Positions 1 to 8,000 of a DNA stretch of 64,000 nt are shown here, one piece after another. Origin of the DNA: JBJSXJ01 sp044235425 (lineage in GTDB: Bacteria; Planctomycetota; Planctomycetia; Pirellulales; Pirellulaceae). The first letter of the stretch is position 1, and the number at the start of each line of letters is the position of its first letter. The notes beneath the pieces were generated by a model. That model saw only the letters and a program-made list of their open reading frames with translations, was not told where the DNA came from and did no database searches. The DNA lies in NCBI GenBank assembly GCA_044235425.1, contig JBIIHW010000001.1, positions 186,001 through 250,000 on the forward strand, in the 5' to 3' direction. A program made the translations under genes and the position numbers.

Positions 1-1090
1 TCGGAAGTGCAATCATCATCGTCGAGACCATGAAGGCCATGCCGAGCAGCGGCTGCATGCCGGAGACAAACATGTGATGCCCCCACACGATAAAGCCTAA
101 ACCGGCGATACCCGAAATCGAGTAGACCATCGGCTTGTAACCGAAAATCGGCTTACGTGCGAAGCAGGAAATCATGTCAGAAACCATGCCCATCGCGGGC
201 AAGATCATGATGTAAACGGCCGGATGGCTGTAGAACCAGAACATGTGCTGCCACAGGAGCGGCTGTCCACCACCACTGGCTGGCATCGAGTTGTTGGCGA
301 CAAGACCCTCGGGAATGAAAAAACCGGTGTTGAACACTCGATCCGTCACCTGCATGAAACCCGCCGCCGTGAGCACAGGCAAGGCAAACGCCTGCAGAAT
401 CGCGGTGATAAACATGCCCCAGATGGTTAGTGGCAGACGGAACATCGTCATACCGGGAGCACGCATGAGAATGATGGTTGTCATGTAATTGACCGAGCCC
501 ATCATGGACGATACGCCCACGAAGGTGACACCTAGCAGCCACATGGTTTGTGCCCAGCCGCTCGAGGGTGCAGACTCTTGTAGCACCGACAGCGGCGGAT
601 ACGAGGTCCAGCCGCCCGCAGCACCATTACCCGGCATGAAGAAACTTAAACCGATGCAAAAAAACGCTGGCCACATGAACCAGTAGCTCAGCATGTTGAG
701 CGTGGGAAAGGCCATGTCATCCGCCCCAATCATGAGCGGGATGAGATAGTTCCCGAAGGCGCCGGCCAGAATCGGGATGATCACGAAAAAAATCATCACC
801 GTGGCGTGCATCGTAAATAAGGTCGTGTAGAACTCCGGAGCAATCTGACCACCTTCGCCCGAAAAGAGCATGCGGCCGATGACCGGCATGTCGCTCCAGG
901 GGTAGGCAAGTTGCCAGCGAATCCCGAGTGCCAGCAAACCTCCTACCAAAAACCACAGCAAGGTGGAGAAGAGGAATTGCAGACCAATGATCTTATGGTC
1001 CAGCGAGAAAACGTAGGTCGACAGGAATTTGCCGACGCTCATTCCGCCATGACCATGATCAGCATGTGAACCAACTGATGTCGTACTCAT
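1..1090 (-). CDS. coxA: Cytochrome c oxidase subunit I, A2 type (partial, 3' end beyond window)
   Basis: Catalytic haem-copper subunit of the terminal oxidase in the inner membrane. The frame starts at ATG 1088-1090 (MSTTSVGSHADHGHGGMSVGK) and stays open to the left edge. Visible motifs are the haem a histidine in FTMHATVMIFF, the Cu-B histidine and cross-link tyrosine in WFYSHPAVY, and the paired Cu-B histidines in VWGHHMFVSGM. The usual glutamate of the HPEVY motif is absent. Tyr-Ser sits just before the histidine instead, which is the hallmark of A2-type oxidases such as those of Thermus and Rhodothermus. The start overlaps the coxB stop by 4 bp (ATGA), so the two are probably translationally coupled. 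Sure of family; the C-terminal part cannot be seen. Confidence 0.96.
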   Translation of the reverse strand, partial: MSTTSVGSHADHGHGGMSVGKFLSTYVFSLDHKIIGLQFLFSTLLWFLVGGLLALGIRWQLAYPWSDMPVIGRMLFSGEGGQIAPEFYTTLFTMHATVMIFFVIIPILAGAFGNYLIPLMIGADDMAFPTLNMLSYWFMWPAFFCIGLSFFMPGNGAAGGWTSYPPLSVLQESAPSSGWAQTMWLLGVTFVGVSSMMGSVNYMTTIILMRAPGMTMFRLPLTIWGMFITAILQAFALPVLTAAGFMQVTDRVFNTGFFIPEGLVANNSMPASGGGQPLLWQHMFWFYSHPAVYIMILPAMGMVSDMISCFARKPIFGYKPMVYSISGIAGLGFIVWGHHMFVSGMQPLLGMAFMVSTMMIALP

Positions 1091-1926
1091 TCCGCTGCTT
1101 CCTGAGTGGGTTTGTATCCAGCACGTTCCTGATCGGCATACTGCTTCGCTAACCAGGTGTCGAATTGATCACGAGATTCCAACGTCATCTTGCCGCGCAT
1201 CTTGTAGTGGCCCCAGCCACAGAGTTCCGCGCAGACAATGTCAAACACGCCTGCTTTATTCGCCTTGAACCAAACGAACTGCTTCATTCCCGGCACTGCG
1301 TCGTGCTTCACACGAACATGGGGCAAGAAGAAACTGTGAAGCACATCCATGCTCTTCAGCTGGATCACGACGTCTTCATTGACGGGGAGATGCAGATCGT
1401 TCACACCTTGGATATCGTCAGGCGTACCGATCTTGCCGTCTTTTCCCGCATACCGAATTCGCCACTCAAACTGGCGTGCCGTGATCTCGACGAGCGGAGC
1501 CTTCAGCACATCGTCGCTCGTTCCCACCTCACCGTCCGGACCATTCGAGGCGAGGGGACGACGGAGCTTGTGGTCAGCCCATGCATTCATCTGGTAAATC
1601 GCGATGAAGAGCAGCGTCGCTGCCGGCAATATGGACCAGATCACTTCCAGCGTGTGACTGCCGTGGCTGTACTTAACGGGCGCACTGTTATGTGCGGCGT
1701 CATACTTCCACATGAACCAGAAAAGAACGACTCCCGTGCCGACGAAGATCACTCCCGTCAGGTAGAGAATAAACATGAAGAGGCGGTCGATCACACCACC
1801 ATATTCGTTCACGTTCTCTGGCAACCAATGATTTTTGAAGGGTCCGACTCCCGCAATCGCGACGACAAACGCCGCAACTCCCAGAATCGGCACGAGTAAA
1901 AACAATAAACTCCAAAAGCGTCCCAC
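1087..1926 (-). CDS. coxB: Cytochrome c oxidase subunit II
   Basis: 279 residues. Accepts electrons from cytochrome c through the binuclear Cu-A centre. Hydrophobic segments lie near residues 7-27, 49-72 and 94-111. The Cu-A ligand set is complete: His197, then Cys232, Glu234, Cys236, His240 and Met243 in CAELCGWGHYKM. There is no fused cytochrome c domain, unlike caa3 oxidases; a separate dihaem lipoprotein gene lies 13 bp upstream and may do that job. Odd feature: two Asp/Gly-rich loops, GPDGEVGTSDD (129-139) and GKDGKIGTPDD (161-171), interrupt the start of the Cu-A domain. Its stop overlaps the coxA start. Confidence 0.97.
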   Translation of the reverse strand: MGRFWSLLFLLVPILGVAAFVVAIAGVGPFKNHWLPENVNEYGGVIDRLFMFILYLTGVIFVGTGVVLFWFMWKYDAAHNSAPVKYSHGSHTLEVIWSILPAATLLFIAIYQMNAWADHKLRRPLASNGPDGEVGTSDDVLKAPLVEITARQFEWRIRYAGKDGKIGTPDDIQGVNDLHLPVNEDVVIQLKSMDVLHSFFLPHVRVKHDAVPGMKQFVWFKANKAGVFDIVCAELCGWGHYKMRGKMTLESRDQFDTWLAKQYADQERAGYKPTQEAAE

Positions 1927-1939
1927 GGCGAATCCCCTA

Positions 1940-3232
1940 TTACATGCGATCGCGAGCGATGGTTGGTTGATTGGAATCAGGTTTGTTCAACGATTCATAC
2001 GGTAAGCTCCGTACGTACTCGACCAAGTCCCACACATCGTCCGGAGACAAACCCTTTTCATTTTGCGGCTTCATCGGAACAGCGGGCATCGGCGTTCCGT
2101 CGATGCCATTGACCACTCGCCAATAAATATCATTCGGCGTCAGACCACCGCGATAGATACCCAACCGCAGATTACGCGGTCGGATGTTTCGCGGCTTGAG
2201 GGCCCCCAGAGCCATGTATTCAGCAGTCGCCTTGGGGTCCTGCGGATCAAGTTCCTTCGTCCAGTCGTCGTAGTCCGTTAACTGCCCGTCACCCAAAGCG
2301 GAGTCACCATGGCATTTGACGCAGTTCGCAATGGGCCCGTAGAACAACTCTCGCCCACGAGCGATGGCCGCTTTCTTGGCTGCCACATCGGCCTGTTCCG
2401 TTCGATCTGGAATCGCAGTCGCTTGTCCTTCGGCATCGATCCAGGATTGAGTGACTTCGGCCGCAATCGCTCGCAGTCGGTCAAGCTTCGCCTGATACTT
2501 GCTGCTGTCAGCCTCTTTTTCCGACGGGTACTTAACCAGTCGATCGCCTTCGTCGAGTTCCTGAATTTCTTCGGTCAGCTTGCGTTCTACTTCGCCCCGC
2601 AGCGCGAGATATTTCACGTAGTGCACCAAGGACTCACGCTCGTCAGCGTCCAAGACCTTAAAAGATGGCATCGCGGTTCCGGCTACGCCGTCATAAAGCA
2701 ATCGCGATAAATCTTCGTGTGTCGGCTTTTGCCCCTTGGCAGTTTTCTTGAATTTAAACGTTCCCTTGCGGAAGTCCCGCGGGTACGGATTTAAAAAGGC
2801 GGCTGTCGGGCCTAGTCCGTTGCCGGTAATGCCGTGACAGTGAACGCAGTGTTCCCGGTACAGCCCGACCGGCTGACCACTCTTGTCACTCTTCACCTTG
2901 CCCGCCGACATGGAAACTCGATTGATGTCAATAATCGACTTCACGTCGACGTCACCGAGTGCCGGCAATTGCGGGTCATCGGGAGTGCCGAACATGGTGG
3001 CCAAGATGTTAGACACATCTTGCAGGTTTTGCTGCGCGATGTTTTCCTTCGCAGATCGCTCCGCGCGGCTGTCATTGTCACTCAATTCTTTACGAAAGAA
3101 CCGGTGAAAGTAGGGCAGATTGGATTTGAATCCCGCATCCGGGGCGCAGCCGGGCAAAATAGCTAGTGCCAATGCCCAAACGGACAGCCTCAAGGTGCGA
3201 GTTAACTTGGAAGCATCGACGAACATACGCAT
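1940..3232 (-). CDS. Dihaem c-type cytochrome, predicted lipoprotein
   Basis: About 430 residues from the chosen start. Two haem c motifs, C-V-H-C-H near residue 128 and C-V-K-C-H near residue 303, define two cytochrome c domains; each is followed by glycine-rich sequence (GITGNGLGP, GDSALGDG). The N-terminus has a hydrophobic stretch ending ILPGC, a lipobox, so the protein is probably anchored on the outer face of the inner membrane. ATG at 3232 is preferred because TGAGGA lies six bases upstream; ATGs at 3271, 3238 and 3226 are also in frame, and 3271 would overlap the previous gene. Between cupredoxin and coxB genes, it probably delivers electrons to Cu-A (inference). Confidence 0.9.
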   Translation of the reverse strand: MRMFVDASKLTRTLRLSVWALALAILPGCAPDAGFKSNLPYFHRFFRKELSDNDSRAERSAKENIAQQNLQDVSNILATMFGTPDDPQLPALGDVDVKSIIDINRVSMSAGKVKSDKSGQPVGLYREHCVHCHGITGNGLGPTAAFLNPYPRDFRKGTFKFKKTAKGQKPTHEDLSRLLYDGVAGTAMPSFKVLDADERESLVHYVKYLALRGEVERKLTEEIQELDEGDRLVKYPSEKEADSSKYQAKLDRLRAIAAEVTQSWIDAEGQATAIPDRTEQADVAAKKAAIARGRELFYGPIANCVKCHGDSALGDGQLTDYDDWTKELDPQDPKATAEYMALGALKPRNIRPRNLRLGIYRGGLTPNDIYWRVVNGIDGTPMPAVPMKPQNEKGLSPDDVWDLVEYVRSLPYESLNKPDSNQPTIARDRM

Positions 3233-3248
3233 GTGCATCCTCAGATAA

Positions 3249-4208
3249 TTATTGGAGCGTCGAACCATCAATCACGACGTCCAGCTTCAGTGGCTCACCA
3301 GCGGTCAACCGCTGCTTAAATCGACCCTTCGACCACTTTTCATCTTTCCCATTAACTTTCACGGTCTGCACGAAGGTCAACTTTTCCTGCCACACGCGGA
3401 ATTCCAAATCAACTCCGGCAGGCAGATTGGGAATCTCAAACGTTCCGTCTGCTTTCGTCACAGCGAAGTAACCATTACCACGCATGATCATCCAGGACTT
3501 CATCCAAGGATGGATCGCACAGGCCACGGGAAACGGCTGATCTTCTTCTGCTTTCGGCTGGTAAATCGTAGATGCACCAGCGGGGATCGTCTGATCGAAA
3601 GCGGTATTTTTCTTTGGCTTCAAACTGGTGTTGTGTCCGACCGGATCGCTGTTCTTGATTCGAATGGGCTGCGAGGCTTGAATCGCAAACACGTGATTCA
3701 AAAACACACAATCTTTTTGATCGAATAAAACCTCGTCGGTCTTGCCCAGCTTGGCAGTAGGATGAGTCCAAGGTTCGTCGCCGGGTAGCTTTTGGGACAC
3801 GAAGATGAGCACATCTCGAAGACCACCATTATCTCCGATGACAAACTCTTCGCTCGTCATCTGCTTCCCACCCGGAGCACAAACAGACTCATCCTTGTCC
3901 ACCTTGAGCTTAGCGGCCGTCGGCCGATTTCCCCCGACGGTGAATGTACCGGTGAGCGTCGCCCAGCCGGTGGGAGTGGCGGCGTCACCACCACCCGCTG
4001 CTTCCTCCGCTCCGCCAGACGCTTTGTTTAAGTCCGCTCGTAGTGCGGTAGCGACCTTCAAATCAGGCTGAATGTCGACTGCAGCGGGTCCGCCGCAGCC
4101 GATCATGCCGAGCAGACCGGCGCCCAACACCAACTTCCGAACAGCAGAGCTCGCGGTCAGCGCCGTGCACCGGATGCGGAATGACATTCGCTGAAGATGA
4201 ACTGTCAT
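3249..4208 (-). CDS. Cupredoxin-like lipoprotein with C-x-x-H-P-W-M motif
   Basis: 319 residues. N-terminal hydrophobic stretch ends GMIGCGG, a lipobox, followed by a Gly/Ala-rich linker. The C-terminal half has VGHNT near residue 189 and CAIHPWM near residue 229. The His...Cys-x-x-His-x-x-Met arrangement resembles a type 1 copper site, though with a shorter His-to-Met step than plastocyanin. The tail (DGTFEIPNLPAG onward) looks like a carboxypeptidase-regulatory beta sandwich. It is a paralogue of the next upstream gene (4253-5044). Exact function unknown; a periplasmic copper electron carrier or an oxidase assembly factor would fit the operon. Confidence 0.75.
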   Translation of the reverse strand: MTVHLQRMSFRIRCTALTASSAVRKLVLGAGLLGMIGCGGPAAVDIQPDLKVATALRADLNKASGGAEEAAGGGDAATPTGWATLTGTFTVGGNRPTAAKLKVDKDESVCAPGGKQMTSEEFVIGDNGGLRDVLIFVSQKLPGDEPWTHPTAKLGKTDEVLFDQKDCVFLNHVFAIQASQPIRIKNSDPVGHNTSLKPKKNTAFDQTIPAGASTIYQPKAEEDQPFPVACAIHPWMKSWMIMRGNGYFAVTKADGTFEIPNLPAGVDLEFRVWQEKLTFVQTVKVNGKDEKWSKGRFKQRLTAGEPLKLDVVIDGSTLQ

Positions 4209-4252
4209 GGGTTACCTTTCACTACGTCCGAACCGAGTTCACCGTAACTGAG

Positions 4253-5044
4253 TTACTTGTCCAAATCTTTCAGGCTGATCTTGTAGGTGCCATAATCGTT
4301 AGCACCTTTCTTGATCTCGAATTCGGCTCGACCTTTACTCCACTTCACGGCCTTGCCCTTGCCATCCTTCACTTCCGCCACGAAACCAGCCCCTTCGTGC
4401 CAAATCTGGAAGTCCCACTTGCCAGTCGGCAAATTCTTGATGGTGACCTTGCCATCGGCATCGCTCACCGCCGCATACGGATTGTCGCGCACGAGAACTC
4501 GAGCGGTCATCCAGGGGTGAATCGAGCAGCTCACGGTAGATGGCAAACGCTCTTCTTTCGTGAACTTCTGCTTGAGTTGTCCGTTGGCGGGGAGAATCGG
4601 ATTGACCGCTGGATTGTTCAGTGTGTCGATCTTCGTGTTGTGACCGACGGCATCCGAATTCTTGATTGCCAATTCCTGTTTGGTCCAGAGCACTGCTGCG
4701 TGTGGCTCGAAGCGGCAACCCTTATTGTCGAGTTCCACTGCTTTCTTAGCCAATGCCTCGTAGTCCGGATGAATCGCAACCTTGGCATCGGCAGCGGGTC
4801 GCAGGTAGACGAACACGTTCGCGATCCCACTATTGGCCTTGTTGACCGTGATCTTCTCGTCAACCAGAGCGGCCTTGTTCTTCGAACAGACTTCGGTGTC
4901 TTTCGTGATGCTGAGCGGCTTGGCTGCTGGGACAGCGCCGTCGAGCGTAAATTGCAGAGTCAGGTCGCCCCAATCCGCCGCTTGAACCGAGCTTAGTCCC
5001 GTGAGGGCGACCGCCATCGCAAACACCAGTGAGCGAATTTTCAT
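4253..5044 (-). CDS. Secreted cupredoxin-like protein with C-x-x-H-P-W-M motif
   Basis: 263 residues with a clear signal peptide (MKIRSLVFAMAVALTGLSSV, cleavage after QAA). The core repeats its downstream neighbour: a GVANVFVYL-like strand (IANVFVYLRP), VGHNT near residue 133, CSIHPWM near residue 171, then DADGKVTIKNLPTGKWDF. The putative copper ligands His, Cys, His and Met are all kept. Unlike the neighbour it has no lipobox, so one copy is soluble and the other tethered. Spacing of 33 bp from the octahaem gene and 44 bp to the next gene supports one transcript. Role in electron transfer between the bc complex and the oxidase is inference. Confidence 0.75.
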   Translation of the reverse strand: MKIRSLVFAMAVALTGLSSVQAADWGDLTLQFTLDGAVPAAKPLSITKDTEVCSKNKAALVDEKITVNKANSGIANVFVYLRPAADAKVAIHPDYEALAKKAVELDNKGCRFEPHAAVLWTKQELAIKNSDAVGHNTKIDTLNNPAVNPILPANGQLKQKFTKEERLPSTVSCSIHPWMTARVLVRDNPYAAVSDADGKVTIKNLPTGKWDFQIWHEGAGFVAEVKDGKGKAVKWSKGRAEFEIKKGANDYGTYKISLKDLDK

Positions 5045-5077
5045 CTTTGATCTCCTAGAAGGTTAAGGCCGTCGGCG

Positions 5078-8000
5078 TCACTCCGAGCCGGCTGCCGATT
5101 CGGGCTTCGCTTCCGCATCTGCCGCCGGTGGCGGAGCTTGCTGAACGAGCGGTGCAATGCGGGTACTTCGCTTCGCAAAATTATCGTAATTCATCAGCAA
5201 ATCAACGAGTGATTCGACCTGTTCCACGCTTGTGCCGTGATACAAGTCCTGAGCTACGCCGCCCAGATTCTTCTCATCTGCCGGATCATACGGAATGTTG
5301 ATCGGCATGCTCGTGTAGGGCAGAATCGATTTCGGATTTGCAATCCAGTTTCGCAAATAATCCGGACGCAGGCGCTCGTAGATGCGAGCCAAATTCGGTG
5401 CCTTGGCTCGATCGGCACCTTCCGGTTGGTAGTCCCCAACGATGTGACATTTCACACAGTAGTTGCCGTTGGTGACAATTCGCAACGCATCTTGAAACCG
5501 GTCTGCATTTTCCTTTTTCGCTTCCGGGACACTTTCTCGGTAACCGGTCAGCTTCTCGTCCAAGTAACTTGGCTGGCGTCGTTCCGTCGACTCATACGGA
5601 TACTGCGCTCCATCGACCGCTGCGAAGTATTCCACCAACTGGGATGACTCTTCGGACGAAAGATTGAACTTTGGCATTCGCAGAACAACAGCCGGCCGAA
5701 TTGGATAAGGATTGAGCAGGAAATCATGCAGCCAGTTGGACTGCACCTTGCTCCCCTCACCCACCAGCGGTGGCGGCACCCAGGCCCACGACTCGGAGCC
5801 CTTCGCAGCGGGATTCACCTTCTTTTCTCGCTGAGTCACGCTCGGTAACAGGTAGCGGGCTAGCACTCCACCATTCGCCGCTCGGCGGCGTACGATCTTT
5901 TCCGTGGCAACGTTAACCTGCATCACACCCGGCTCGTAGATCTGGCCGTCGAGTACTGCTGGTTTCCAAAGTTCAAAGGGATATTTCACGGAGGCCGGAT
6001 CGTACGGACTGCCGATTTCCACCGGATCATCTTCTTTGTCTGTCGCATTGGGGCGAGCATCGGCATCGCTCAGTGACGGCATACCCACAATCGTTGCGTG
6101 CAATTGTCCAGCCGCATTTTGTTTGAGCGACGCCTTCACGTCTTCCGGCGAGATGTGCGATCGCAGGTATGGATACATCTTGGTTTCCGACTGCGGGCCG
6201 AAATCGCCAGGCTTGTAGGCAATGTCCCACTTCTCCGCTTCCAGCACGTGGCAGCCCGCGCAGTTGTACTTATCCAGCACCTGCTTGCCGGCAATCAGCG
6301 CCTGCTGCTTGGCATCCGGTTTGTAGAGATACTTGGGGGCTGGCGGATCGGCCACCAAACCCAACACAAACGTGATAACCGCCTCGCGTTCTTCTTCACT
6401 GAATGGGAACTTCGGCATGCGTAGGCGATCGTTGTATTTCTTGTTCTCCGTCTTCATGTAGTCGTAGCTACGCGGTTCAGCCAACTTCTGCCAGATGAAG
6501 CCCGTGCGATGATGACCCTCGAGCTGCTCTTTATAGAAGTCGGAAATCTGCGGACGCGGTGTCTTGACCATTTCGCCCTGCTGACCACCAGTTGCCTCGC
6601 CATGACCGGCGTCTTTAGCGTGATCGCCGTGCTCGCTTGCGTCTTTGGTGTTCGCGTCAGCGGAGTGATCGCCACCATGGGCTCCATGTTCACCATGCGC
6701 GTGCAGGTAATGCGTGATGTGCTCGAAGGCGAGCTTCGAGGGGTCCTTGCGGCCCCAGTCGGCCAAGCCTGTGCCAATCGGTTTCGCATCTTCAAATCCC
6801 GGCATGTCGTGGCAGCCGAAACAGCCATATTTACCGATCGTCTTACGACCGATATACGACAGCTTTTGTTCGAGCGTTGGGCCCTTGCCGCTGGCGAAAT
6901 CTTCATCGCTCACCAGCATCTCACGCTCCGGTCCCTTGAGCGACGCGGCCCGCTTGTTCGGAATGCCCTTCTTCTGGAAATCCTTCGCATCTTGTTCGAA
7001 GAATGCTTCTGATAGGTATTCGAGCACCATGTCATCCACCGACTCTTGAGCGTCCCCGAGCACGGATGGATCGGGAGCCTTCCAATTTTCGTTCGTCGAG
7101 GTCATGAGGTAGGCGACGATATCGGCTACGGGGTCCACCGTTGCCGTAACCTTCCCCTTCTCGTCCTTGATTTCGACGGGATCGAGATACAAGTTTGGCA
7201 TCACGGTACGGGCGTGATACTTCGTTGGTTCCTTGATCCACGAATAGAGCCACTTGGTTCCGTTCGGATTGCGGGACGGTGCGAACTTGCTGCCAAGACC
7301 CGTTAAATCAGGCCCTTGCACGATTTCATGGGGTCGGCGATAGCGAGCCACATCGGGGAAATCCCCATGCGTGTGGCAGGCCAAACAGCCCCGTTCCTCA
7401 AACGCCACTTTACCCCGCTCCACCCGCGCTTGTTGTCGAGCTTCATCGCTTTCCGCCGCTGGCTCTTTCACCTCAGGCGGCACCAGGTACTCAAACGATT
7501 GCGATCGCACCTTCAAGTAGGTGAGCATGCCCAGTAACTCGGCCGGCTCGAACTTGGCCGCCAGCTCCTTGCTGTGGCCTTCCAAATGATCCCACAGACC
7601 AAAGAATTGCGGCATGCGAGTGCTGGGGCGGAAATGCTTCGGTTCGCGCATCCAGTCGTAGGCAAATTGATCGTCTAGCTTGCTGGTCATGTAGCGTAAA
7701 CTGGGCCCCGCCTTTCGCAGGTCACCCGGAGTCTCTTCGTCTTTGAAGAGACTCGCCAGTTTATGTGCGCCCCCAGGCAGTCGCGGCTCGGCCGATTTCT
7801 CGTCCACTTGGAGCATTTCCAGAATGCGTCCACGAATATCGGAACGCTCCGGCGATTCCGCCAGCGTTTCGATCCAGCGACGTTCTTCCGCGGTCAGCTT
7901 GCCGACCGACTTGGTATTCTCCAGCACAGCCTTCAATTGCAGGCTGGCGGCAAAGTAGTTCGCCTCCAACCGCATGTCGGGTCCTAGCCGCTTGTTGGGC

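Noticed and set aside
1165..1899. Plus-strand 244-codon frame
   Set aside because: Antisense to coxB, which has a full Cu-A motif; no export signal or domain in the shadow.
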